From assembly GCA_035537875.1 (NCBI GenBank), contig DATLLJ010000036.1, positions 4,110 through 68,109 on the forward strand: 64,000 nt of DNA, given 5' to 3'. This stretch comes from DATLLJ01 sp035537875 (GTDB taxonomy: Bacteria; Acidobacteriota; Vicinamibacteria; Vicinamibacterales; CAVVIG01). The notes under the pieces are model-generated. The model did not search any database and was not told where the DNA came from. It saw only the letters and a list, made by a program, of their open reading frames with translations. A program made the position numbers and the translations under genes. This document shows, piece after piece, positions 25,232 to 33,945 of this stretch; positions within the stretch are counted from its first letter, which is position 1; each line of letters begins with the position of its first letter.

Positions 25232-25873
25232 ATGTTGCCGTTTACCCGCGACCAGTTCCTGAACGTATTTGCTGACTACAACCGGTCACTGTGGCCCTTC
25301 GTTATCGCTCTCTGGGTGGCGGCGGTCTGGGCGTTCGTTCGTGCGAGCGACGGCTGGCGCGAGCAGAGAAAGTGGCTGAGCGGTTTACTCGCCGTTCAAT
25401 GGGCCTGGTCCGCCGTCGCCTATCACGCAGCGTTCTTCGCAGCAATCAATCCCGCCGCCGTTGCGTTCAGCGCGCTGTTCACGGCGGAGGCTGCACTGCT
25501 GGTCTGGCACGGGGTCATCCGCGATGACCTCCGGTTTGGCGACGCCGGGACGCTCCGTCGTTACACCTCGCAAGCCTTGATCGTCTATGCCCTCGTCTAT
25601 CCCGTCCTCAGCTGGCTCGAGGGGAACCGGTACCCCTGGCTGCCGACTTTCGGAGTGCCGTGTCCGACGACGATCCTGACCATCGGGTTCCTTCTTGCGG
25701 CGACGCCACCCGTCCCGCACACCCTCGTCGTCGTTCCGATTCTCTGGGGAATCATTGGCGGCTCGGCGGCATTTCTGCTCGACATGCACGTCGACCTGAT
25801 GTTGCTGCTCGCGTCGGTGGGATTGACCCTGCACGCGTTCACCACTCGCATCCCGTGGAGGCAGCCGACATGA
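25232..25873 (+). CDS. DUF6064-like multi-pass membrane protein
   Basis: A 213-residue protein with about six membrane helices. The N-terminus LPFTRDQFLNVFADYNRSLW is characteristic of DUF6064 proteins. Helices include PFVIALWVAAVWAFV, VAYHAAFFAAINPAAVAFSA and TTILTIGFLLAATPP. Function unknown. It heads a three- or four-gene operon downstream of the -24/-12 element; the next ATG overlaps its stop (ATGA). Confidence 0.8.
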   Translation: MLPFTRDQFLNVFADYNRSLWPFVIALWVAAVWAFVRASDGWREQRKWLSGLLAVQWAWSAVAYHAAFFAAINPAAVAFSALFTAEAALLVWHGVIRDDLRFGDAGTLRRYTSQALIVYALVYPVLSWLEGNRYPWLPTFGVPCPTTILTIGFLLAATPPVPHTLVVVPILWGIIGGSAAFLLDMHVDLMLLLASVGLTLHAFTTRIPWRQPT

Positions 25874-26532
25874 CAGCTACCATCGCTTTGTACGTGTTCG
25901 CTGTGCTCGCGGTGCTGTACTGGATTCCGATTCGGCTCTGGTACCGCCGATGGGGGGTCACCGATTCCGAGCTGACCGGGCCGATGCTCGGAGACGACCA
26001 GGTCCCGAGCCCCAACTACGAGGCGATGCTGGCCGTGATGATAGACGCGCGGCCCGAGTTCGTCTGGCCGTGGCTCGTGCAGCTCGGCAAGGGTCGAGGC
26101 GGTTTGTACAGCTACGACTGGCTCGATCGCCTGTTCGGGTACCTGGATGGCCCGAGCGCCACGAGCATCCTTCCGGAATTCCAACGGCTCGAGGCCGGCG
26201 ACGTCATCCCGATCGGCGGGGCGTCAGGCGGATTTCCGGTGACGGCCGTGGACCCGTACCATACGCTCGTGATGAGCGGCCAGGCGGGCCCGTCACGGTG
26301 GGTGTGGGAGCTCCACCTGCAAGCCGCCGACAAACACCGTACGAGGCTCATCTCGCGCAATCGCGCGTCGTTCCCTCGCTCGATTGGCATGAGGATGTTT
26401 CTTCTCGTGCTCGAGCCGGCGGCATTCATCATGACGCGACGGATGCTGCTCGGCATCAAGCAGCGGGCGGAAGGGCTTGCCCGAAGTCCCGTTGCCGTTC
26501 CGACCCTGTTGCTGCCTCATCACCGGGTGTGA
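25870..26532 (+). CDS. SRPBCC-like protein with N-terminal membrane anchor
   Basis: A 220-residue protein. One N-terminal helix (TIALYVFAVLAVLYWIPIRL) is followed by a region common in this family: PSPNYEAMLAVMIDARPEFV, WPWLVQLGKGRGGLYSYDWL and LDRLFGYL. It resembles START/SRPBCC-type hydrophobic-ligand proteins ('xPxxVWPWLVQxGxxRxGWYSYD'). A second hydrophobic stretch lies near the C-terminus. The start overlaps the previous stop, and the paralogous-looking next gene follows closely. Confidence 0.75.
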   Translation: MTATIALYVFAVLAVLYWIPIRLWYRRWGVTDSELTGPMLGDDQVPSPNYEAMLAVMIDARPEFVWPWLVQLGKGRGGLYSYDWLDRLFGYLDGPSATSILPEFQRLEAGDVIPIGGASGGFPVTAVDPYHTLVMSGQAGPSRWVWELHLQAADKHRTRLISRNRASFPRSIGMRMFLLVLEPAAFIMTRRMLLGIKQRAEGLARSPVAVPTLLLPHHRV

Positions 26533-26537
26533 CCAGC

Positions 26538-27245
26538 ATGTCGATGGTTCGAGCGGCCGGTCGTTGGGCGGGCGTGGGCGCCCTGCTGGCAACAGCCTCG
26601 TACGCGGTGTATGTCGGCCGCGCCTGGCTCACGTACGGGCGCATCACGCCTCTGAAATCCACGGAGGCCAACGACGAACACCTGGATTCCTTGATGCCGA
26701 GTTACGACGTGGTCGAACGGCACAGCGTGCGCGTTGCCGCGCCGGCGGAGACGACGTTTCAGGCGGCTGTCGAGATGGACCTGCAGCAGTCGCCGATAGT
26801 CCGGGCCATCTTCAAGAGCCGGGAATGGATTATGGGGAGCCAGCCGGCTCCCGACCGCGGGCCGGGCGACTTCATTGAGCAGATGACGCGAATAGGGTGG
26901 GGCATGCTTGCCGAGGTTCCCGGGCGTGAGATCGTCATGGGCGCCGTGACACAGCCGTGGCTGGCCGACGTCGTATTCCGTCCACTCTCCCCTGATGCAT
27001 TTGCGACCTTCCGGGAGCCCGATTACGTGAAGATCGCCTGGACGCTGCGCGCCGACCCCGTCGGCTCGTCGGAGTCGATTTTTCGCACGGAGACCCGGGT
27101 CGCGACCACGGATCGGCGTGCACGCGCGAAATTTCGACGGTACTGGGCGTTCGTCTCCCCGGGCATCATCCTGATCCGCCGACTGTTGCTCGCACCGCTG
27201 AAAGCGGAGGCCGAACGTCGCGCAAGGACGACGCAACATGCCTAG
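26538..27245 (+). CDS. Membrane-anchored SRPBCC-like protein
   Basis: A 235-residue protein with an N-terminal anchor (AGVGALLATASYAVYVGRAW) and a soluble SRPBCC-like domain: MPSYDVVERHSVRVAAPAET, TRIGWGMLAEVPGREIVMGA and VTQPWL, then YVKIAWTLRAD. A hydrophobic-ligand role is possible but unproven. ATG 26538 is used; GTG 26529 overlaps the previous stop and is an alternative. The start of a truncated fourth gene overlaps its end. Confidence 0.7.
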   Translation: MSMVRAAGRWAGVGALLATASYAVYVGRAWLTYGRITPLKSTEANDEHLDSLMPSYDVVERHSVRVAAPAETTFQAAVEMDLQQSPIVRAIFKSREWIMGSQPAPDRGPGDFIEQMTRIGWGMLAEVPGREIVMGAVTQPWLADVVFRPLSPDAFATFREPDYVKIAWTLRADPVGSSESIFRTETRVATTDRRARAKFRRYWAFVSPGIILIRRLLLAPLKAEAERRARTTQHA

Positions 27246-27405
27246 GGTGGCGCTGGTATGCGGCGCCATCGTTCTGGTCGCACACGGATTGATTCACTTG
27301 ATGGGTACAGCCTGTATGTTCGGCATTGCCAATGTCATGCGGGACCGTAGCAACGGCTGCGTGCCTATCCTCGGGGGCAAGCGCCTGGTGGGGATTGTCA
27401 CGCTC
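27238..27405 (+). pseudogene. Remnant of a small membrane protein gene
   Basis: ATG 27238 overlaps the stop of the preceding gene. The first 35 residues (PRVALVCGAIVLVAHGLIHL, then MGTACMFGIANV) look like the first helix of the 'VAHGLIHLMGT' small membrane proteins often found beside DUF6064/SRPBCC genes. The frame then loses hydrophobic and family character and runs antisense through the convergent gene ending at 27420. I read this as a truncated, non-functional gene end, its 3' part lost. The 3' limit is approximate. Confidence 0.5.
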
Positions 27406-27419
27406 GGTCCACGCCGTGG

Positions 27420-27854
27420 TCACGGTTTGCGAGTGCAGGTGCCTGACAGCGCCCGGACGCTGCTGACGCGGAACTCGAAGATCTCGATGTTCCGGGTGCC
27501 CTGTGGGTCGGCACCCTGCTGCGCCATCGCAACTTTCGTCTCGTCGATCGCCCCCGCCTGGGCCGCGAGGTTTGGCGACGGGACCAGTCCGCCCACGATG
27601 CGAACGTTCCGCCACTCGAATCCTTTCAGACTGGCCCCGGACAGCCGATAGGTTGTCCCCGAATCTTTGGCCCAAAAAGTAAACCGATCCGGCTTGGTTT
27701 CATCCGGCTGCACACACCCGACCAGAGTGAGCGCCTTGGCCGGTGAGGCCGGCGTTTGCGGGCTTTGGAGGGGCGGAACGGTGTTTGTGGTCTGAGCGCT
27801 GAGAGCCGCCGTTGCCGCCAGGACGAACAGGCCGGCGAGAAAGGGCGTGGGCAT
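27420..27854 (-). CDS. Small secreted protein of unknown function
   Basis: A 144-residue protein with signal TPFLAGLFVLAATAALSAQ. The mature part has TLVGCVQPDETKPDRFTFWA and SGTTYRLSGASLKGF, a beta-rich pattern resembling OB-fold-like secreted proteins such as DUF5818, followed by EFRVSSVRALSGTC. The two Cys could pair. ATG 27854 is the only good start. It lies 2 nt from the start predicted for the -24/-12 promoter (27867-27882), so the transcript may be nearly leaderless. Confidence 0.7.
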   Translation of the reverse strand: MPTPFLAGLFVLAATAALSAQTTNTVPPLQSPQTPASPAKALTLVGCVQPDETKPDRFTFWAKDSGTTYRLSGASLKGFEWRNVRIVGGLVPSPNLAAQAGAIDETKVAMAQQGADPQGTRNIEIFEFRVSSVRALSGTCTRKP

Positions 27855-27866
27855 GGCCACCGTGAA

Positions 27867-27882
27867 CGCAACGGTAATGCCA
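27867..27882 (-). promoter_or_regulatory. Predicted sigma-54 promoter of the small secreted protein gene
   Basis: The minus strand reads CTGGCATTACCGTTGCG, a near-perfect TGGCAY-N5-TTGC with GG and GC 10 nt apart. The predicted start is near 27856, almost at ATG 27854. Confidence 0.65.
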
Positions 27883-27943
27883 GCCGCCCTTTGCCGAGCG
27901 AAAGGGCTGGACCACGATTCCCGGATCTGGAAAGGTTGGGAGA

Positions 27944-27985
27944 TTTTCACGAAAAACAGGAATAATCCGCAGTGATCTCCCAATC
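27944..27985. promoter_or_regulatory. Candidate enhancer between two divergent sigma-54 promoters
   Basis: The stretch contains TTTTCACGAAAAACAGG and, at about 27958-27971, AGGAATAATCCGCAG; the reverse complement of the latter (CTGCGGATTATTCCT) matches the perfect palindrome at 42492-42509 in 13 of its first 14 bases. It is flanked by minus-strand and plus-strand -24/-12 elements about 60 and 40 bp away. Confidence 0.5.
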
Positions 27986-28022
27986 CCCTCGGAACCGGAA
28001 ACGGCGCGCGCGCGCCACTTCC

Positions 28023-28038
28023 TGGAACGGTCGTTGCT
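28023..28038 (+). promoter_or_regulatory. Predicted sigma-54 promoter of the YIP1-like gene
   Basis: TGGAACGGTCGTTGCT matches TGGCACG-N4-TTGCW with one mismatch; GG and GC are 10 nt apart. The predicted start near 28049 leaves about 90 nt of leader before ATG 28140. Confidence 0.7.
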
Positions 28039-28139
28039 GAACAATGGGGGGTGGCTCGCGCCATCTTCGCCCGCGTCCAGAAAGGCTTCGAGCACAGGGG
28101 ACGGAGCGGACCGGATTCTCGACCTGGCATGAGGCATCC

Positions 28140-28691
28140 ATGACACCCACAATCGGCCGTAACACCTACTTGCAGAGGCTCGTCGGCGCGGCGGCGCTGG
28201 ATCGCGCCATCTACGAAGAAGTCGAGGCGGACGGGCGCGCGACGGTCCAGGCGGGGGCCACCGTGCTGCTATCCAGCATCGCGGCGGGGCTCGGCAGCGT
28301 TGGGTTGGGCGGGAATGCCGCCGCCAACGTCGCGTTCGTCAGCGTCGTGGCGCTGCTTGCCTGGGCCGCCTGGGCCCTGGTCATCTTTGAGATCGGCGTG
28401 CGTCTGATGCCGCAGCAGGAGACGCAGTCGAACGTCGGCGAGTTGATGCGCACGATCGGCTTTGCAACCGCCCCGGGGGTTCTCCGCGTCCTCGGCGTCA
28501 TTCCCGAGGTCACGGTGCCGGTGTTTGCGATCACTGCTCTCTGGATGTTGGCGGCGATGATCGTCGCCGTCCGGCAGGCGCTCGACTATCAGAGCACCCT
28601 CAGGGCTATCGCCGTGTGCGGTCTGGGCTGGGTGCTCGCGACGGCGATGGCGATCGTGCTCGGCCTGGCGTTCGGACCGTCGCTTTCCTGA
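28140..28691 (+). CDS. YIP1-family-like membrane protein
   Basis: A 183-residue protein with an amphipathic N-terminus (YLQRLVGAAALDRAIYEEVE) followed by about five membrane helices (AGATVLLSSIAAGLGSVGL, VAFVSVVALLAWAAWALVIF, and others). The arrangement and GFATAPGVLRVLGVIPEVTV segment are typical of bacterial YIP1-like proteins of unknown function. It is convergent with glutamate dehydrogenase (6 nt gap). Confidence 0.75.
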   Translation: MTPTIGRNTYLQRLVGAAALDRAIYEEVEADGRATVQAGATVLLSSIAAGLGSVGLGGNAAANVAFVSVVALLAWAAWALVIFEIGVRLMPQQETQSNVGELMRTIGFATAPGVLRVLGVIPEVTVPVFAITALWMLAAMIVAVRQALDYQSTLRAIAVCGLGWVLATAMAIVLGLAFGPSLS

Positions 28692-28696
28692 AAGCC

Positions 28697-30106
<1,410 letters not shown>

Positions 30107-30135
30107 GAAACTGGGTCGCCGCAAACCGCCAGGGG

Positions 30136-30558
30136 TTATTTCGATTGAATGGATTGAATGTAGTCCACGACGTTGTTGATTCTCATTCGGGCAATCGCGT
30201 CCGAGGGGTCGAGGACCTGAAAAATCGGCCCCCATATGGGCATGTCCGGCGATCCATGCGATGGAGCATCGGTCCGGCCATGCGTGACGAAAGCGCGGAC
30301 CCGCTCCAGGGGAAACTGTCCGCCGTTAGCGGTCGTCAGCGTCGTGAGGTTCGCGGGACGTGTCTTGAGCTGCGCGGCGACCGGTCCGTCGCCTCGCCCG
30401 TCGCGCCCGTGGCACGACGTGCAGTAATACCTGAAGATGTCACGTCCGGACATCGAGGGCAGCACCAGCGTCGGACTGATATCGACGACCTGGTTCCCGC
30501 TGCCGGCCGACTCCCAGGCAAGCAGCACAAGGGCGAGGCACAACAATCGCAGCATCAT
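30136..30558 (-). CDS. Small periplasmic cytochrome c
   Basis: A 140-residue secreted monoheme cytochrome, signal LRLLCLALVLLAWESAGSG, heme motif CTSCH after DIFRYY, axial Met in DMPIWGPIF and a final helix RINNVVDYIQSIQ. Clearly paralogous to the proteins at 19421 and 31333. RBS GGAGGT sits 8 nt before ATG 30558, and a -24/-12 element is centred about 38 nt upstream of the ATG. It is divergent from hsp20, with a shared palindrome region between them. Confidence 0.92.
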   Translation of the reverse strand: MMLRLLCLALVLLAWESAGSGNQVVDISPTLVLPSMSGRDIFRYYCTSCHGRDGRGDGPVAAQLKTRPANLTTLTTANGGQFPLERVRAFVTHGRTDAPSHGSPDMPIWGPIFQVLDPSDAIARMRINNVVDYIQSIQSK

Positions 30559-30588
30559 GGAAAAGACCTCCGGGAGGCTCGAGACGAC

Positions 30589-30604
30589 TGCAAGCAGTAC
30601 ACCG
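30589..30604 (-). promoter_or_regulatory. Predicted sigma-54 promoter of the cytochrome c-gdh operon
   Basis: The minus strand reads CGGTGTACTGCTTGCA: GG and GC 10 nt apart, -12 box CTTGCA. The predicted start is near 30578, about 20 nt before ATG 30558. Confidence 0.6.
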
Positions 30605-30657
30605 CGAAGCCCCGGTTCCGGGCCATCATACGTCAGCAGTAGCCATTCGGCGGTCGA

Positions 30658-30692
30658 GCAAAAATCCGCACTGTCGGGAAAAGTTCACGGGT
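30658..30692. promoter_or_regulatory. Candidate shared enhancer between cytochrome c and hsp20
   Basis: AAAAATCCGCACTGTCGGG and TCGGGAAAAGTTCACGG occur in series midway between the divergent -24/-12 promoters, about 55 bp from each. The second box is nearly identical to the one at 13577-13595 (GGGAAAAC/GTTC); the first has the TGCGGATTTTT core seen at 27958-27971. Confidence 0.5.
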
Positions 30693-30740
30693 GGGAACGG
30701 CTCGGACGAAGCGGATGTGTTGAAATCGTCAAGCTCCGGC

Positions 30741-30756
30741 GGGCACGTCGATTGCG
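30741..30756 (+). promoter_or_regulatory. Predicted sigma-54 promoter of the hsp20 operon
   Basis: GGGCACGTCGATTGCG matches TGGCACG-N4-TTGC in every position but the first. The predicted start is near 30767, and RBS AGGAGGT follows, 5 nt before ATG 30786. This is one of the best -24/-12 matches in the window. Confidence 0.75.
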
Positions 30757-30785
30757 ACACCAGCGCCATATTCAGGAGGTGCTGT

Positions 30786-31301
30786 ATGAGTGGTGAGAAT
30801 GAAACCCGCGTGGCGAAGCGACTGGCCACGCGCGATCCGTTTGCACTGTTGACGCAGATGAGGACGGATCTCGATCGCTGGTTCGATGAGCCTTTCAGGT
30901 CCATGTGGCGATGGCCCTCGCGTCCGGAAGTCGCGGAAACGTCCTGGTCGCCGACGATAGACGTGTTCGAAAAGGACAACCGGCTCATCACGAAGGTCGA
31001 TCTTCCCGGTTTGAAGAAAGAAGACGTCAAGGTCGAGGTTACCGACAACCAACTTGCCGTCTCCGGCGAGCGGAAGCGGGAAATCGAAGAGAAGAAAGAC
31101 AATGTCTACCGGTCCGAGCGTGAGTACGGCAGCTTCTACCGCTCGGTGCCTCTGCCTGAGGGCGTCAAGGTCGAAGACGTCAAAGCGACCTTCTCGAACG
31201 GTGTGCTCGAAGTGAGTATGCCCGTGCCGCCTCGTGCCGAGGCGAAGGCTCGCTCCATCGAGATTCAAGAGGCCGCGAAGACTTCGAAGAGCGCGGCGTA
31301 G
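30786..31301 (+). CDS. Small heat-shock protein (Hsp20/alpha-crystallin family)
   Basis: A 171-residue chaperone. The alpha-crystallin domain (about residues 55-155) shows TSWSPTIDVFEKDNRLITKV, DLPGLKKEDVKVEVTDNQLA, ERKREIEE and FYRSVPLPEGVKVEDVKATF, and ends in NGVLEVSMP, the canonical G-V-L motif. It should bind unfolding proteins without ATP. An excellent RBS and a -24/-12 promoter precede it. Co-location with Usp and cytochrome genes suggests low-energy or oxygen-limited stress. Confidence 0.95.
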   Translation: MSGENETRVAKRLATRDPFALLTQMRTDLDRWFDEPFRSMWRWPSRPEVAETSWSPTIDVFEKDNRLITKVDLPGLKKEDVKVEVTDNQLAVSGERKREIEEKKDNVYRSEREYGSFYRSVPLPEGVKVEDVKATFSNGVLEVSMPVPPRAEAKARSIEIQEAAKTSKSAA

Positions 31302-31332
31302 CCGGACTGTGTCCTCGAGTGGAGGTGTTCAC

Positions 31333-31801
31333 ATGGGGTCGATCCTGCACGCTCGAAGCTGGACACAGGTTCTCGCGGCCGGGGTCGCCCTCGTCGCTGG
31401 CGCGGCGCCTGTCATCGGTCAGACGCCGCCCGCAGTGGCTCCCGCGATTGAGCAGGGAAAGGATATCTATCGACAATACTGTGCCGCCTGTCATGGTGAG
31501 CAGGGCACAGGAAACGGGCCGGCCGCCTCGTCGTTCAAAACGCGACCAACCGATCTCACGAGGCTGGCGGCGCGGACGGGGAAGTTCTCTGCTGCTGAGG
31601 TTGAAGCGGTGATCAAGGGCGTCGACGAACCAAACCCCGCACGGCCGGCAGCGCCGGACCACGAGCCAATCCCCGCACACGGGTCGTATGCCATGCCGGT
31701 GTGGGGCCCGTACTTCACGGCGGTCCGCTGGCGGCGAACGCGAAGCGCAGGAGAGGCTCACGAATCTCGTGAAATATATCGAGTCGATTCAAGCAAAATA
31801 G
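31333..31801 (+). pseudogene. Small cytochrome c gene interrupted by a frameshift near its 3' end
   Basis: Starts at ATG 31333 with RBS GGAGGTG. Signal (TQVLAAGVALVAGAAPVIGQ), heme motif CAACH after IYRQY and axial Met in AMPVWGPYF match the paralogs at 19421 and 30136. After about 31717 the frame changes: the conserved end (ERLTNLVKYIESIQAK, stop at 31799-31801) is only readable in another frame beginning about 31722, while the original frame continues to 31830 with an unrelated tail. A single-base insertion near 31715-31722, real or from sequencing, explains it. The heme and Met ligand precede the shift, so the product might still fold. Confidence 0.8.
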
Positions 31802-31826
31802 CCGTGCCGTCCGACGAGATACCTCG

Positions 31827-33827
31827 ATGACGTTCGAGAACCGAAGCGATGCGGGCCGGCAACTCGGCTCGCGGCTGACCGAATACGCCAAGCGTCCGGG
31901 CGTTCTCGTCCTGGCGTTGCCGCGGGGCGGCGTCCCAGTGGCCTTCGAAGTCGCGTCCGCTCTGTCCGCTCCTCTCGATGTCTTCCTCGTCAGGAAGCTG
32001 GGTGTGCCTGGTCACCATGAGCTGGCGATGGGGGCCATTGCGGCCGGCGGCATCGAGGTGCTGAGCGAAGATCTGATTCGCGATCTCGGCATTCCGCGTG
32101 CGCTGGTGCAGCAGGTCGCTGTGCGGGAACGGCTCGAGCTCGAGCGACGGGACCGAGCTTATCGCGGCGACCGTCCGGCCCCGGTCCTGCGCGGGCGTAC
32201 GATCATCCTCGTGGACGACGGCCTGGCGACCGGCTCGACAATGCAGGCCGCCGTTCTCGCGCTGCGACAGCAGGCGCCGGAGGCGATTGTCGTCGCCGTG
32301 CCGGTCGGGGCCGCCGACACGTGCGAACGACTGGCGCGCATCGCCGACCGCGTCGTCTGCCTGTCGATGCCTGAACCCTTCCGTGCAGTGGGACTCTGGT
32401 ATCGGGATTTCAGTGAGACGAGCGACGAAGAGGTGACTGCGTTGCTCGCATCGGCAACCCCCCGTCCGAACCCGGGTTCGGGTGCCGGATCGACTTCCAT
32501 GGCGGATCCCGTAGAGGCCGTCCGAAGACACGCGATCACGCTCACCGGGGCTCCTTCGCAATACGACGCGTTGATTGAAGGCGTCGGTGACGCTCGCATC
32601 GTGCTGCTCGGAGAGGCCACGCACGGAACCCATGAGTTCTATCGCGAGCGGGCGTTCATCACGAGGCGACTGATTCTCGAGAAAGGCTTCCGTGCCGTCG
32701 CCGTTGAAGCCGACTGGCCCGACGCGTATCGCATCAACCGCTACGTGCGTGGTGCGGGCGGTGACGGGGACAGCGTCGAGGCGCTCGGCGATTTCGGCCG
32801 GTTTCCGACGTGGATGTGGCGCAACGCGGACGTGCTGGACTTCGTCGGGTGGCTCCGATCTCATAACGATGAGAAGCCACCGGTCGATCGAGCCGGGTTC
32901 TACGGACTCGATCTCTACAGCCTGCGCGCCTCCATGCAGGCAGTTCTGGCGTACCTCGACAAGGTCGATCCCGACAGCGCCAGACGCGCCCGCAGCCGGT
33001 ACGCCTGTTTCGATCGATTCGGCGACGAGATGCAAGAGTACGGGTACGCCGCCGGGCACGGGCTCGAGCCTTCGTGCGAACGCGAGGTCGTCACGGAGCT
33101 GCTCGAATTGCATCGGCGCCGGGCGGATTACGCGAACCGTGATGGACGCGTGGCAGCCGATGACTACTTCTTCGCGGAGCAGAACGCGCGTCTGGTGCGC
33201 AACGCGGAGGAGTACTACCGGACCATGTTCCGCGGTCGCGCCGAATCGTGGAACCTCCGAGACCGGCACATGACGGATACGCTGGTCGAGTTGCTGCGCT
33301 TCCTCGACAGGACGCAGCCAGGCGCGAAGGTCGTGGTGTGGGCGCACAACTCCCACCTGGGCGACGCCCGGGCGACCGAGATGGGTCAGAGCGGTGAGTT
33401 AAACGTTGGACAGCTCGTGCGCGAACGATTCGGGTCCGAGTCGGTGCTGGTGGGCTTCACCACGTCCACGGGTACGGTAACCGCGGCCACGGAATGGGAC
33501 GGGCCGGCGCACCGGCGTCACGTCAGGCCTCCGCTCACCGGCAGTTACGAGCGGCTGTTTCACGACGTCGGCATTCCTCGCTTCCTCCTGCCGCTGCGGA
33601 ACGAACCGGCCCTGGCCAGCGCGCTCGGCAGGCCCCGGCTGGAGCGTGCGATCGGCGTCATCTACGTACCGGAGACCGAACGCCGAAGCCATTATTTCCA
33701 TGCCCGCCTGCCAGAGCAGTTCGATTTCGTCATGCACTTCGACCAGACGAGGGCCGTCGAACCGCTCGAGCGCACGCCGCTGTGGGAGGCAGGCGAAGTC
33801 GCGGAGACATACCCATCAGGGCTGTAG
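31827..33827 (+). CDS. Phosphoribosyltransferase fused to erythromycin-esterase-like domain
   Basis: A 666-residue two-domain protein. Residues 1 to about 215 are a type I phosphoribosyltransferase-like domain (PRGGVPVAFEVASAL at the start; PRPP-loop VDDGLATGSTM near residue 130). Residues about 230-655 belong to the erythromycin-esterase superfamily: LLGEATHGTHEFYRERAFI with the catalytic Glu/His pair, VAVEADWPDAYRINRYVRG, and VVWAHNSHLGDAR. The chromosomal fusion appears in other bacteria and does not by itself indicate macrolide resistance. The natural substrate is unknown. It follows the frameshifted cytochrome by 25 nt and may belong to the hsp20 transcript. Confidence 0.9.
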   Translation: MTFENRSDAGRQLGSRLTEYAKRPGVLVLALPRGGVPVAFEVASALSAPLDVFLVRKLGVPGHHELAMGAIAAGGIEVLSEDLIRDLGIPRALVQQVAVRERLELERRDRAYRGDRPAPVLRGRTIILVDDGLATGSTMQAAVLALRQQAPEAIVVAVPVGAADTCERLARIADRVVCLSMPEPFRAVGLWYRDFSETSDEEVTALLASATPRPNPGSGAGSTSMADPVEAVRRHAITLTGAPSQYDALIEGVGDARIVLLGEATHGTHEFYRERAFITRRLILEKGFRAVAVEADWPDAYRINRYVRGAGGDGDSVEALGDFGRFPTWMWRNADVLDFVGWLRSHNDEKPPVDRAGFYGLDLYSLRASMQAVLAYLDKVDPDSARRARSRYACFDRFGDEMQEYGYAAGHGLEPSCEREVVTELLELHRRRADYANRDGRVAADDYFFAEQNARLVRNAEEYYRTMFRGRAESWNLRDRHMTDTLVELLRFLDRTQPGAKVVVWAHNSHLGDARATEMGQSGELNVGQLVRERFGSESVLVGFTTSTGTVTAATEWDGPAHRRHVRPPLTGSYERLFHDVGIPRFLLPLRNEPALASALGRPRLERAIGVIYVPETERRSHYFHARLPEQFDFVMHFDQTRAVEPLERTPLWEAGEVAETYPSGL

Positions 33828-33945
33828 GGCCCGCCGATCGGGGGCGCGCGAGCCCAGATGATGGGGCAGACTAGAACCCATCTCATAGTGCGCCGCTACG
33901 GCATGGAATCACGAACAAAGACAAGCGAATGCCTTTCGTGTTCTT

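Noticed and set aside
31827..33827. Erythromycin-esterase domain considered as a macrolide-resistance gene
   Set aside because: It is fused to a phosphoribosyltransferase and sits among stress genes, without mobile-element context; the superfamily is broad.
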